Source: Gammaproteobacteria bacterium (GTDB lineage: Bacteria; Pseudomonadota; Gammaproteobacteria; Poriferisulfidales; GCA-002705445). Taken from it: 64,000 nt of DNA. The position numbers were made by a program, and so were the translations under genes. Shown one piece after another: positions 17,583-26,618 of this stretch. The notes under the pieces were generated by a model. It was not told the DNA's origin, did no database searches, and saw only the letters and a program-made list of their open reading frames with translations. The stretch lies in the NCBI GenBank assembly GCA_029268385.1, contig JAQWPG010000001.1:62001-126000 (forward strand), given 5' to 3'. Each line of letters opens with the position of its first letter. Positions within the stretch are counted from its first letter, which is position 1.

Positions 17583-18534
17583 TCATAATTCTAAACGCAA
17601 TTTAAAACCTCTTATAAGTATCGTAGCGCCAACTTATAACGAAAAAGAAAATATAGAAGAACTTTATGAGAGAATCATAAAAGTGGTTTCTAGTATTGAA
17701 AGCTATAGATTTGAAATTATTATTATCGATAATGATTCAAGAGACGGAACTCAAGACTTATTAAGGAAAATAGCTTCTCAGGATAAAAATTTTAAGGTGA
17801 TCTTAAATAATAGAAACTTTGGTCATATCAGGTCACCATATTTTGGAATACTTCAATCTAAAGGTGACGCGGTAATTTATTTAGCCTCAGATTTGCAAAA
17901 CCCACCTGAATTAATACCAGACATTATTGCTAGATGGGAAAAAGGGTTTAAGTTAGTAATGGCAGTTAAACCAGAAAGTGAAGGATCAATAGTATTTAAT
18001 TTCTTTAGGAGAAATTATTATAAAATTTTAGATCATATATCTGATATACAAGTAATTAGAGATTCAACTGGGTTCGGGTTATATGATGCTGATGTAATAT
18101 CAGACTTAAAAAAAATTAAAGAGCCTTATCCGTTCATGAGGGGATTAATATGTGATCTAGGATATGATTTTGATACAATACCTTTTATACAGCCAAGTAG
18201 GAAAAGAGGTATTACAAAAAATAACTTTTCTACATTATACGATATTGGCATGCTAGGAATTATAAGTCATTCAAAGTTTCCGATAAGATTCTGTGCATTC
18301 TTAGGATTTTTAATTGGAGCAGTTAGTTTTCTAATTGGGGTTATATATTTAATTTTAAAAATAATTTTCTGGGCCTCTTTCCCAGTAGGCATAGCTCCAT
18401 TAATAATAGGACTATTCTTTTTTATAGGTCTCCAATTCATTTTCATAGGCGTAATTGGCGAATACATTGGCTCTATACATACATATTCGCAAAATAGACC
18501 ATTGGTTGTTGTAAAAGAGAAAATAAATTTCTAA
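17575..18534 (+). CDS. gtrB: GtrB/DPM1-type polyprenyl-phosphate glycosyltransferase
   Basis: A 319-residue family 2 glycosyltransferase with a C-terminal membrane anchor. ISIVAPTYNEKENIEELYER at residues 14-33 is the GT2 N-terminal strand, IDNDSRDGTQDLL the nucleotide-binding segment, and ASDLQNPPELIPDII the metal-binding and acceptor motif typical of GtrB and dolichol-phosphate-mannose synthases. Two membrane helices at about 240-305 complete the GtrB layout. It should transfer one sugar from a nucleotide donor to undecaprenyl phosphate at the cytoplasmic face, for flipping by GtrA. Sugar identity is not readable. The gene ends a run that starts at 9641; the next gene has its own candidate promoter. 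Confidence 0.88.
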   Translation: MDNHNSKRNLKPLISIVAPTYNEKENIEELYERIIKVVSSIESYRFEIIIIDNDSRDGTQDLLRKIASQDKNFKVILNNRNFGHIRSPYFGILQSKGDAVIYLASDLQNPPELIPDIIARWEKGFKLVMAVKPESEGSIVFNFFRRNYYKILDHISDIQVIRDSTGFGLYDADVISDLKKIKEPYPFMRGLICDLGYDFDTIPFIQPSRKRGITKNNFSTLYDIGMLGIISHSKFPIRFCAFLGFLIGAVSFLIGVIYLILKIIFWASFPVGIAPLIIGLFFFIGLQFIFIGVIGEYIGSIHTYSQNRPLVVVKEKINF

Positions 18535-18565
18535 CAATAAAAAATCAACAGATTGATGTTATTAT

Positions 18566-18573
18566 TGTATAAT
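18566..18573 (+). promoter_or_regulatory. Candidate -10 box (TGTATAAT) before the 18600 gene
   Basis: TATAAT at 18568-18573 preceded by TG at 18566-18567, 27 bases before the ATG at 18600, in the 65-base gap after gtrB. It is the second of three copies of the octamer TGTATAAT at likely transcript starts in the island. A -35 hexamer is not obvious. Confidence 0.4.
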
Positions 18574-18599
18574 AATTTCTAAAATAATTTCTAAAAGTT

Positions 18600-19874
18600 A
18601 TGAAAAATAAGTACCTGTACTTTTTACTATCAACAAATATAATTTTTATAATTTACTCTTTAGTTTATGTATATCAAAACGAATATTTACCATCACCTTT
18701 TTTATATGATAAAAACGATACATTTATGGATTTTTTTAATCCTTTGTACTGGTCAGATAATGATACAAGATATTCAGTATGGAATTCAATATACCCGCCT
18801 CTGTCATTTATAATATTAAAATTTTTAAATGCAATATCTGGCCCAATTTTTGCATCAGATCCATTTTTACTCAGAGAGGCTGGAACAAATATCAAGTATT
18901 TATTATTTTTAATTTTTTTAGTTTCTCCTGCTTTAACGATTTATTACTATAATCATAAATATTTTTCGTTTAAAAAAAAATTTATTATATATTTTATTTT
19001 TATTTCAAGCCTACCATTCATTTTTACTTTAGAAAGAGGTAATTTAATAATTTTCTCTTTACCTCTTTTGTCTATATTACTTTTTAATAAAAATTGTTTC
19101 CTTAAAATTTTAAGTTTATCATTATTAATTAATTTAAAGCCTTATTTTGTAATATTAATTATTCCATATGTGCTGCAAAAAAATTGGATAATTTTACTAA
19201 AAACTATTTTTGCAACACTTGTTATATATATAATTACAACCATACTTTTAGGTAGCGGCTTCTTTTCATTTATGCAAAATTTAACTGGCTTTAATAATTC
19301 AATATTTTCATTACGTGAAATTATGTCAATGCCATCATCTATAACAAATTTCTCAATATTGATTGAAAATTATAAAGACATTCCAATGCAAGAAATTTTT
19401 TATTTTATTAACATACTTATAGTCTTTTTATATTATATTTTGCTAGTTTTTGTGGGTTGGATATTGTTCGTATTTAGGGAGAATCTATCAGAGCAGGAGC
19501 TATTATTAATAATTTTATTGTCAATGATGTGTTTTTTATATCAGATTGGCGGATACGCAATAATTTTTTTTCTTGCTTTATTACCTATTTTGTACAAAAA
19601 CTTTAGATACGGTTTGTTTTTTGTTTTTTTGATATTCTTACCGCTAGATTTGCTTCCTATTTATTCTGATATTATTTACGATAGACCATCGTATTTTTCA
19701 AATAATAATGTTGATATATACTATACATTAGGTTTTGGAACAATATTCAGACCAATTGTGATATATTTTTTATTACTGTATGTCTCAATTTGTATATTTA
19801 TTAAGTATTCTAATAATATAAAAAACACAAATATTTTAAAAATTAAAACTAAACTATGTTATTTATTAAAATAA
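18600..19874 (+). CDS. GT87-like (DUF2029-type) membrane glycosyltransferase
   Basis: A 424-residue protein with about 10 membrane helices. An extracytoplasmic loop after the first helix includes acidic residues (NDTFMDFFNPLYWSDNDTRY), then SIYPPLSFIILKFL. The motif FTLERGNLIIFSLPLLSILL followed by a helix ending in NLKPYFVILIIPYVL is the GT87/DUF2029 hallmark: E-R-G-N, then K-P. The second such protein in the island (the first is at 11949), it is likely to add one sugar from polyprenyl phosphate in the periplasm. No rotation of substrate can be deduced. It is followed after 28 bases by the 937-residue membrane protein and may be co-transcribed with it. Confidence 0.65.
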   Translation: MKNKYLYFLLSTNIIFIIYSLVYVYQNEYLPSPFLYDKNDTFMDFFNPLYWSDNDTRYSVWNSIYPPLSFIILKFLNAISGPIFASDPFLLREAGTNIKYLLFLIFLVSPALTIYYYNHKYFSFKKKFIIYFIFISSLPFIFTLERGNLIIFSLPLLSILLFNKNCFLKILSLSLLINLKPYFVILIIPYVLQKNWIILLKTIFATLVIYIITTILLGSGFFSFMQNLTGFNNSIFSLREIMSMPSSITNFSILIENYKDIPMQEIFYFINILIVFLYYILLVFVGWILFVFRENLSEQELLLIILLSMMCFLYQIGGYAIIFFLALLPILYKNFRYGLFFVFLIFLPLDLLPIYSDIIYDRPSYFSNNNVDIYYTLGFGTIFRPIVIYFLLLYVSICIFIKYSNNIKNTNILKIKTKLCYLLK

Positions 19875-19902
19875 ATTACCTTATATTGAAGAGGAAAATT
19901 TA

Positions 19903-22716
19903 ATGAGAAAAACAATAATATTTTCTTTAGCTTCAATATTTTTTATTCTTCTCACATATATGGCAGTAGGCTGGGAGCCTTTGAGTCTTCCCACAAATAA
20001 GATTGTTAATGAAATTTCAGGTTATGAATATAAAGGTAAAAATACTATTTTTAAAAAAATAGATATTAATAAAGAAAATTCAATAAAATTAAAATTCGAA
20101 TTTGAAGTCCTTGAAGATAATAACTACTCAAATATTTTTCAAACAGATTATTTAAATGAAGGTATAAGACTTGAGCTTAACAAAAACGACCTTTCTTTAA
20201 TAGTTTATGATGAAAGATTCATTAATAATTACAAAATATATTCATTCAAAACAAAAATTAGAAAAAATGTGAACTATAAATTTGACTTATTAGCCATAAA
20301 AAATGTTGGATACATAGTTAAATTAAATGATGAAAGTTATATACATGCGATGTATACATTTAGACCAAAATTTAATAATTTTATTATAGGAAAAGGTTAT
20401 AACGATGAAAGATTTTTTATAGGAAATATAAATAATATTAAAAATGAAGCATGGACCACAAATCCCTACAGTGCATTATTCTTTGAGTTGAGAAAAAATA
20501 TTTTATATTTGACCTCCGTAGGCAACAATAAATCAACTATTGATATTTCCTCATTCTATGATGTTTATTTTCTTTCAACGCTTAATGCAATTAAATATTC
20601 TTATATTATATCGCTTATTATGGTAATTTTTATTGGGCTTCTTTCTTTAAATTTACTTAATACTAATCTTTTCAAAAGATCAAAAATAGAGAAATATTTT
20701 ATAACAATTTTCTTACTTGTTTTACAAGTTTTACTTATTTCAAGTTATAGTTTCTATAATTATTTTATTATTTCAATACTTTTACTCTATATATTTGGGT
20801 ATATGATTTTCAAATATTTATTTCCGGATGCTCTCAAAGATAACTTATCTTATTATATTTTTCCGCCAATGGCTGGCTTAATACTAATATCAATTATTGG
20901 CGGTTACTCTTTAACACTTGGATTTGATCCATTTTTCTTGCTAACTTTAATTGGCCTAGTATCAGTATTATTTATTTTAAAGCATACTTTCATTGACTTT
21001 TATAAAAAAGATATTATGTCAATATACAAAAATAAATTATATGTTTTACTCTGCTCGTTTTCGTTAATTGTAACCCCAGTTGTTTTTTTGCTTTTGTATC
21101 CTTTAATATTACATAGCGAAACCTCTTTTGTTAGGATAGGCCCTGATATGTTTTTCTACGCAAAAATGGCTCAGTTTATTCAAGATGGAGGGTTATTAGA
21201 ATATTCAAGATTAAGAGTAAATGAATTTAATGGCCTTAGCACTGGTGAAATTAATAAATATTCTGATGCAACAGCGAGCTGGCCATTTATGTACTTTTAT
21301 AGATGGGGCTTAGGTTTCTATCAATATTGTTCAATTCTTATTTCGTCATCTATACATTCATATAATATAGTTTTTGCTTCACTTGTCTTACCTTATATTT
21401 TTGTATCAACAGTAGTATTTTTTTGGCTTTATAAAAATATAAAGTTAAGTTTATTTATTTCTTTACTTGGTTTTTTAGCATTTGCCTTAAATGCAAATAT
21501 GCTAAATATTTGGTACGAAGGATTTTATGCAAATACTTATTCACTATTTATGTTTATTATTTTTATTTTAATATTTTATTCTGAAAGAAACTCAGATAAT
21601 TTTTCAAAAATAAAAAATTTTAAAAGTATAGCGTTATATACAATAATTTTAGTCTCAATAATCATGTCTTATGCTGAAGGACTATTTTTTATTTTAATGC
21701 CTTTTGTATTTTTTATATTAATTTATGATTACTTTGTAAAAAATAATTTTAATTATTTTATTTATAGAAATATTATTATTTCTGGAGTTTTATCAATACT
21801 ATTTATCTTGCCATCTGGATTCTTTATAGAATGGGTTGGTGTCACAATTAATCAAATTTCGCAAGAAGGTGGTAATGGATATATGCAGCCAAAGTGGGCC
21901 CTCCCGCACGAAATTATAGGTTTCAATAATATATATCATGATATTAAACTTACTAATGGCGGCCAAAGAATTGGAAGAATGCCAATTGACTGGGTTTATT
22001 CGACCTTAATGTTTTATTTATTTTTTTTATTTTATTTTAAAACTATAAAAAAATACTTTAATAAAATTAATTCTATATATGGTGTTTCTCATATATTAGT
22101 TGCAGTGGTTGGATTAATTGTTCTAGTAAAAAGTACCCATAATAATTATCTATATATGAAGTACTATATTTTTTTATTGCCATATATATTTTTATTTTTT
22201 TGGGAATATATAACTACATTTTCATTTAGAGTAAAAAATAAAAATTATTCTCTTACAGAGAGTAAAAAAAATATTTTAATGTCATTTATAGCAATATATA
22301 TAATTTCAAGCGGAGTTTCATATATATATAAATATTCTGAACAAGCAGAGTTTATCCCTAAAAAGCAAATTGAACTTTATGTGGAAACAAAAAATATTGA
22401 TTTTACAAATGTAATTATCTACCCGCTAAGGTATAAAAAATATCTAAATGCATATCCTGCAATCATAAAAACACATTTTATAGCTCCATCATTTAAATTT
22501 AAACATGCTAAGAAAATATCTAATAAAAAAGTTTATGTTTTTATTGAAAAATATAATGACGAAAAGTATTTTTACGATAATGATAACGTTATATTGCAAA
22601 ATGATAATTACATAATATTAGATAGTAAGAAAAATCTAAAAAATTATATGAATGAAAAAACAAAAAAAATGGATTTTAAAAATATAAAAAACATGTTGAT
22701 TAAAAATAAAAATTAG
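19903..22716 (+). CDS. 937-residue membrane protein with N-terminal extracytoplasmic domain, GT-C-like
   Basis: The protein begins with one hydrophobic segment (residues 5-21). It continues with a soluble region of about 190 residues rich in beta-strand-like alternation (EFEVLEDNNYSNIFQTDYL, then LNKNDLSLIVYD, then NNFIIGKGYNDERFFIGNI), which resembles a concanavalin/laminin-G-type sandwich by pattern only. About 13 membrane helices occupy residues 230-810, and a soluble tail ends the protein. A conserved-looking acidic loop lies near residues 400-420 (HSETSFVRIGPDMFFYAKM). A strong Shine-Dalgarno (GAGGAA) precedes the ATG. I infer a GT-C-like transferase carrying its own glycan-binding domain; the family is not recognised and the function is open. 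Confidence 0.5.
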   Translation: MRKTIIFSLASIFFILLTYMAVGWEPLSLPTNKIVNEISGYEYKGKNTIFKKIDINKENSIKLKFEFEVLEDNNYSNIFQTDYLNEGIRLELNKNDLSLIVYDERFINNYKIYSFKTKIRKNVNYKFDLLAIKNVGYIVKLNDESYIHAMYTFRPKFNNFIIGKGYNDERFFIGNINNIKNEAWTTNPYSALFFELRKNILYLTSVGNNKSTIDISSFYDVYFLSTLNAIKYSYIISLIMVIFIGLLSLNLLNTNLFKRSKIEKYFITIFLLVLQVLLISSYSFYNYFIISILLLYIFGYMIFKYLFPDALKDNLSYYIFPPMAGLILISIIGGYSLTLGFDPFFLLTLIGLVSVLFILKHTFIDFYKKDIMSIYKNKLYVLLCSFSLIVTPVVFLLLYPLILHSETSFVRIGPDMFFYAKMAQFIQDGGLLEYSRLRVNEFNGLSTGEINKYSDATASWPFMYFYRWGLGFYQYCSILISSSIHSYNIVFASLVLPYIFVSTVVFFWLYKNIKLSLFISLLGFLAFALNANMLNIWYEGFYANTYSLFMFIIFILIFYSERNSDNFSKIKNFKSIALYTIILVSIIMSYAEGLFFILMPFVFFILIYDYFVKNNFNYFIYRNIIISGVLSILFILPSGFFIEWVGVTINQISQEGGNGYMQPKWALPHEIIGFNNIYHDIKLTNGGQRIGRMPIDWVYSTLMFYLFFLFYFKTIKKYFNKINSIYGVSHILVAVVGLIVLVKSTHNNYLYMKYYIFLLPYIFLFFWEYITTFSFRVKNKNYSLTESKKNILMSFIAIYIISSGVSYIYKYSEQAEFIPKKQIELYVETKNIDFTNVIIYPLRYKKYLNAYPAIIKTHFIAPSFKFKHAKKISNKKVYVFIEKYNDEKYFYDNDNVILQNDNYIILDSKKNLKNYMNEKTKKMDFKNIKNMLIKNKN

Positions 22717-22760
22717 ATTTTAAAATAATATCAATTTTCTTTTTTAATTTATCTAATTTC

Positions 22761-22768
22761 TGTATAAT
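22761..22768 (+). promoter_or_regulatory. Candidate -10 box (TGTATAAT) before the five-gene cassette
   Basis: TATAAT at 22763-22768 preceded by TG, 23 bases before the ATG of the SDR gene at 22792, in the 75-base gap after the 937-residue protein. It is the third copy of the octamer in the island and the best candidate for the start of the SDR-cyclase-kinase-HAD-NeuB-like transcript. A convincing -35 is missing. Confidence 0.45.
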
Positions 22769-22791
22769 GATATAAATTTTTTGGATATATT

Positions 22792-23472
22792 ATGAGTAAA
22801 GAAGTTTTAGTAATTGGAGGTTCTGGAGATATAGGGTCTTCAATAGCCACGTTATTTTCAGATAACTGCATAGTTAAATCAACCTCTCGTGATGAACTAG
22901 ATTTATCTTCAGACAAAAGCATTAAATCATTTTTATCTTTAAATAAAAAAAAATTTGATCATGTTATTTTCTGCGCTGCTAGTAATAACTTATGCTCATT
23001 TAAGGATGCAAATTATTCTGAGATCGAGCAAAGTATAAAAGTAAATTTACTATCAATTACTGAAATATTGCATGAGCTAATAAAGAGAAATTTTATTAAC
23101 ACAGAAGGTTCTATTGTAATAATCTCATCACTCTATGCGCATTTTGGCAGAACTAAAAGATTTCCATACTCGGTTTCTAAACATGCTTTGTTGGGCTTAG
23201 TGAAAAATTTAGCTATTGAGTTATCACCCAAAAAAATTCGTATTAATAGTGTTTCGCCTGGTTTTATAAATACAAAATTAACTAGGAAAAACTTAAGTAG
23301 TGAAGAAATAAAAAAAATTGAGGAATATATTCCGTCGGGGAGTATTGGAAACCCTATTGATATTGCAAATGTGGTATATTTTTTATGTAATAAATCTTCA
23401 AATTATATTAATGGGCAAGATATTGTTGTTGATGGTGGATTTTCTTGCGGTGGATTCATGGGTGTAGAATAA
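22792..23472 (+). CDS. Short-chain dehydrogenase/reductase of the cyclase cassette
   Basis: A 226-residue classical SDR. GGSGDIGSSIA near residues 8-18 is the NAD(P)-binding loop, the NNLCS region follows the expected NNAG position, SSLYAH contains the catalytic Ser and YSVSKHALLG the YxxxK pair. The C-terminus NGQDIVVDGGFS is standard for FabG-like oxidoreductases. It is the first gene of a cassette with spacings of 2, -4, 8 and 5 bases, so its substrate is probably an intermediate made by the cyclase that follows. Oxidation or reduction of a cyclitol or keto-sugar is inferred; the sequence does not fix which. Confidence 0.85.
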   Translation: MSKEVLVIGGSGDIGSSIATLFSDNCIVKSTSRDELDLSSDKSIKSFLSLNKKKFDHVIFCAASNNLCSFKDANYSEIEQSIKVNLLSITEILHELIKRNFINTEGSIVIISSLYAHFGRTKRFPYSVSKHALLGLVKNLAIELSPKKIRINSVSPGFINTKLTRKNLSSEEIKKIEEYIPSGSIGNPIDIANVVYFLCNKSSNYINGQDIVVDGGFSCGGFMGVE

Positions 23473-23474
23473 TT

Positions 23475-24641
23475 ATGAAAACAACCTTCAAAATAGATAA
23501 CGAGATTTTGTCAGCAAATATAGATCTTAAAATAGATAATATATCTATAGAATCTAGTCCTAGACCATATGAAGTTAAATTTAAAAATAATGTTTTCTCT
23601 CACATAGAAAAGGAAATTAATGACAATGGATTTAGTTATGTATTTTTTATAGATGAAAATATAGCTTCGCTATACAAAGAAGAAATTAAATTTATGAATA
23701 ATCATCCATATAAATCTTTTCATGCAGTTGAAGAATTAAAAACCGTAGACGCTGCGTTTGAATTATGCGATCTATTACTTGAATGCAATGCAAATAGAAA
23801 AACAATTTTATATGTTATTGGAGGTGGTGTTATGCAGGATATCGGTGCATACGCTGCAGCAACATACAAAAGAGGTATTCCTTGGATATATGTTCCCACA
23901 ACACTTCTTGGGCAATCTGATAGTTGCGTTGGTGGTAAAACAGGTTTAAATTATAAACATACAAAAAATTTAATAGCGTTATTTTCAGCTCCAAGGCAAG
24001 TTCTTATTGATCCAAAATTTATTTCGACATTAAGTCCTATTGATATATTTTCAGGGCATGGAGAAATATTACGTCTGGTCCTTACAGGTGGCAAAGAAGT
24101 TTTTAAAATATATAAAGATTTAATCGCTAAGCTAAAATCTAGCGAAGAAGAATTTTTAAAGCCTGATTTGAAAACAATCTCAGAACTAATAAAGCTGTCT
24201 CTGTTAGTAAAAAAATCAGTTGTTGAAAATGATGAATTTGAAATAAATATAAGAAAATCTATGAATTATGGGCATAGTATTGGACATGCAATAGAAGTAT
24301 TGTCAGATCACGGTATTCCTCACGGGCAAGCTGTAGCAATTGGTATTTTAGTAGAAAATTTAATAGCAAAGAATTATCTGTCACTTCCTGATAATATTAT
24401 TCACGAAGTAGAGCATATTGCAAAAGAAATTATTTCCCAAGAGTCTCTTGAAAATTTAAAAAATATTGCAGACAAGAGTATTATAGATGTGATGAAAAGA
24501 GACAAAAAAGTTGAAGGCTCTATTCTAAAACTTGCTACGATTTCGGATTACGGTGATATGAAATTTATAGATTTTCCTCTTAATGATAAATCTGAAATTT
24601 TAGTTAATAATTTCTTAAAAGATATTGTTAAAAAACTATGA
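23475..24641 (+). CDS. Sugar-phosphate cyclase, dehydroquinate synthase superfamily
   Basis: A 388-residue member of the 3-dehydroquinate synthase fold. GGGVMQDIGAYAAATYKRGI and VPTTLLGQSDSCVGGKTGLN form the NAD and substrate region. The three zinc ligands are kept: Glu in SGHGEILRLVL, His in NYGHSIGHAIE and His in IPHGQAVAIGI. It departs from AroB in the segment after the zinc Glu: the usual E-V-I-K is E-I-L-R, and an N-terminal extension of about 25 residues is present. This suggests a sugar-phosphate cyclase other than AroB; sedoheptulose 7-phosphate cyclases are the closest idea, but the Asn in NYGH is AroB-like, so the substrate is uncertain. The start is ATG 23475, two bases after the SDR stop; an upstream ATG at 23445 inside the SDR gene is rejected. 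It overlaps the kinase by four bases. Confidence 0.8.
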   Translation: MKTTFKIDNEILSANIDLKIDNISIESSPRPYEVKFKNNVFSHIEKEINDNGFSYVFFIDENIASLYKEEIKFMNNHPYKSFHAVEELKTVDAAFELCDLLLECNANRKTILYVIGGGVMQDIGAYAAATYKRGIPWIYVPTTLLGQSDSCVGGKTGLNYKHTKNLIALFSAPRQVLIDPKFISTLSPIDIFSGHGEILRLVLTGGKEVFKIYKDLIAKLKSSEEEFLKPDLKTISELIKLSLLVKKSVVENDEFEINIRKSMNYGHSIGHAIEVLSDHGIPHGQAVAIGILVENLIAKNYLSLPDNIIHEVEHIAKEIISQESLENLKNIADKSIIDVMKRDKKVEGSILKLATISDYGDMKFIDFPLNDKSEILVNNFLKDIVKKL

Positions 24642-25927
24642 ATTTTCTTTTGATTGATTTTGGTGCAAGCAGAATTAAGTCCATTATTTATAATGCAGCT
24701 GAGAAAAAATTTTTCGAGTTATATTCAACAAAAGGTTCTTTTATGCATGGGAGTAATATAACTTCCCTAGATTTTTTTTATAAAAGTTTTTTAGATCATT
24801 TAAAATACCAAAGTATAAAATTCCCAAAAATTGACGCTATAAATATATGTAGCGAAATGCATGGGTTTGTTATGTCAGAAAATAATAGAAATTTGCTAGA
24901 TGAGAGTTATATTAGCTGGAGGAGTACTAATAAGAATTTCACAGAAAAACAGCTTCAGGACTTTTTTCCAAATAATAACTTTAAAGAAATAACTGGTATG
25001 CAGTATAGAGATGGTCTGCCAGTTTCTAACATATATTCGTATAGCAATTACAGTAAAAAATACAGATTTATTGGTTTATGTGAGTCATTAATCGAGATTC
25101 ATGGAAAGTGGTTTGGCAAAATGTCTAAAAATATGGCGGCTGCATCTGGACTTTATGACATAAATAAAAAATGTTGGATAAAGATGCCCGACAGTATGCC
25201 AAAAGTAGATTTCCCTAATATCTCTGAAAGTAAAAAAAATATTTATGGTGTAATAGATATTAATAAAAAAGAAGTTCCGGTTTATGGATGTATTGGTGAT
25301 TTGCAAGCATCATTACTATCAATAGATCTCAAAGACAGCACTGTCAACGTTAACTTGGGGACTGGCTCACAAGTATCAAAACACTATAAGAAAGGAGATG
25401 AAGAAAATTTCGAATTAAGGCCAATATTTGATGAAAATTATTTTACAACAATTTCTCATATTCCATGTGGCAGAGTACTTGATCTATTTTCAAAATTGTT
25501 TGATCAAATATCTGAGCTAAATGGCGGAAAAAAAGGTATTTTCTGGGAATTATTTTTATCAAAATCAAAGATAGATGAAAGTAATTTACTCAATATTGAT
25601 TTAAATTTTTTTAAGGGGTCGTATAATTATAAAACAGGTGGACTAATAAAAAATATTAATGAAAATAGCTTTGACCTTGTAAATCTTATTGATTCAATTA
25701 AATTTTCTCTCGTAAGTCAATACTCAGATGTCATAAAGAGTATGCAGCTTCAGAGCCGTGTAAAATTTGATGAGATATTAATAACTGGTGCGCTTGCTAA
25801 AAATATTGAAGATTTTGGTGAATTACTTTCAAAGCAAACAGGTATAAAAACAGAGATTATAGATCATAAATATGATGCAACACTTATTGGTCTTTCAAAA
25901 TTATCTGACTGCATTTACAAAAAATAA
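24638..25927 (+). CDS. FGGY-family carbohydrate kinase, sedoheptulokinase-like
   Basis: A 429-residue kinase of the FGGY/actin-like fold. LLIDFGASRIKS at residues 4-15 is the N-terminal phosphate-binding strand. ICSEMHGFVM is the conserved SxQ/SEMHG substrate segment, CIGDLQASLLS holds the catalytic Asp, VNLGTGSQVS the ATP-site glycines and ITGALAKN the C-terminal adenosine loop. It is shorter than xylulokinases (about 490) and resembles sedoheptulose-kinase-like proteins in general outline. Coupled by overlap to the cyclase, it may phosphorylate a cyclitol (as AcbM does to epi-valiolone in acarbose synthesis, an analogy only) or a ketose feeding the cyclase. Confidence 0.8.
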   Translation: MNFLLIDFGASRIKSIIYNAAEKKFFELYSTKGSFMHGSNITSLDFFYKSFLDHLKYQSIKFPKIDAINICSEMHGFVMSENNRNLLDESYISWRSTNKNFTEKQLQDFFPNNNFKEITGMQYRDGLPVSNIYSYSNYSKKYRFIGLCESLIEIHGKWFGKMSKNMAAASGLYDINKKCWIKMPDSMPKVDFPNISESKKNIYGVIDINKKEVPVYGCIGDLQASLLSIDLKDSTVNVNLGTGSQVSKHYKKGDEENFELRPIFDENYFTTISHIPCGRVLDLFSKLFDQISELNGGKKGIFWELFLSKSKIDESNLLNIDLNFFKGSYNYKTGGLIKNINENSFDLVNLIDSIKFSLVSQYSDVIKSMQLQSRVKFDEILITGALAKNIEDFGELLSKQTGIKTEIIDHKYDATLIGLSKLSDCIYKK

Positions 25928-25935
25928 TTAATTTA

Positions 25936-26613
25936 ATGAAAAAATTATCTTATATTGGATTTGATTTAGATGGAACACTTGTAGATAGCCATAAAGCTAT
26001 TTATGATTGCCTAAAGTATACAATTCCTAAATATGCTGATATTGATGTTAGTAAAATTATTGATACTGTTTTTCCATTAACACTAGATCAGTTTCCTAAT
26101 TATATAGATTTTGTAAGTAAAAAAGATTTTTTAGAATTTAAAATTTTTTTTATCGAATCATTTGATGAAATTTATTATAAAAAAGTGAGTATCATAGATG
26201 GTGCTATAAAAACTTTAGATTTTTGTATGAATAAATATGGAAATGAAAATATATTTATATTAACGAACAGAAGAAATAAAAGCGCCATACAAATATGTAA
26301 TTATCTTGGTATTACAGATATAATTTCTACTAAAAACATATATTCAACGATAAATGATGGATCAAAAAATCCAAAATTAAATAGCATGTCTAATATTGTT
26401 TCTAAATATAGTAACTCTTTAGAGGGATATTATGTTGGTGATAGTGCTATTGACATTGAGTCAGCTATTTCAAACAGATTATTACCACTTTATATATCAA
26501 AGAAAAAAGATGACACCAATATTAGTGTTTTTAATTTAAAATTAGGATATAATTTATTTCATGATATTGTTGATATCATAGATGTGCTAGAGAAATTAAC
26601 TACTAAAAAATAA
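25936..26613 (+). CDS. HAD-superfamily phosphatase, phosphoglycolate-phosphatase-like
   Basis: A 225-residue HAD hydrolase with an alpha-helical cap after the first motif. GFDLDGTLVDS at residues 8-18 holds the nucleophile and acid/base Asp residues, ILTNRRN is motif II, a Lys near SKNPKLN is a candidate motif III, and YVGDSAIDIESA is motif IV with the metal-binding Asp. It follows the FGGY kinase by eight bases and precedes the NeuB-like gene by five. This position suggests it removes a phosphate from an intermediate or from the condensation product, as the 9-phosphatase does in some sialic-acid pathways (inference). Broad-specificity HAD activity is also possible. Confidence 0.8.
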   Translation: MKKLSYIGFDLDGTLVDSHKAIYDCLKYTIPKYADIDVSKIIDTVFPLTLDQFPNYIDFVSKKDFLEFKIFFIESFDEIYYKKVSIIDGAIKTLDFCMNKYGNENIFILTNRRNKSAIQICNYLGITDIISTKNIYSTINDGSKNPKLNSMSNIVSKYSNSLEGYYVGDSAIDIESAISNRLLPLYISKKKDDTNISVFNLKLGYNLFHDIVDIIDVLEKLTTKK

Positions 26614-26618
26614 GAATA

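Noticed and set aside
23445-23474. Upstream ATG giving the cyclase ten extra residues
   Set aside because: It lies inside the SDR gene, the added residues are unlike any cyclase, and the ATG at 23475 directly after the SDR stop is the simpler start.
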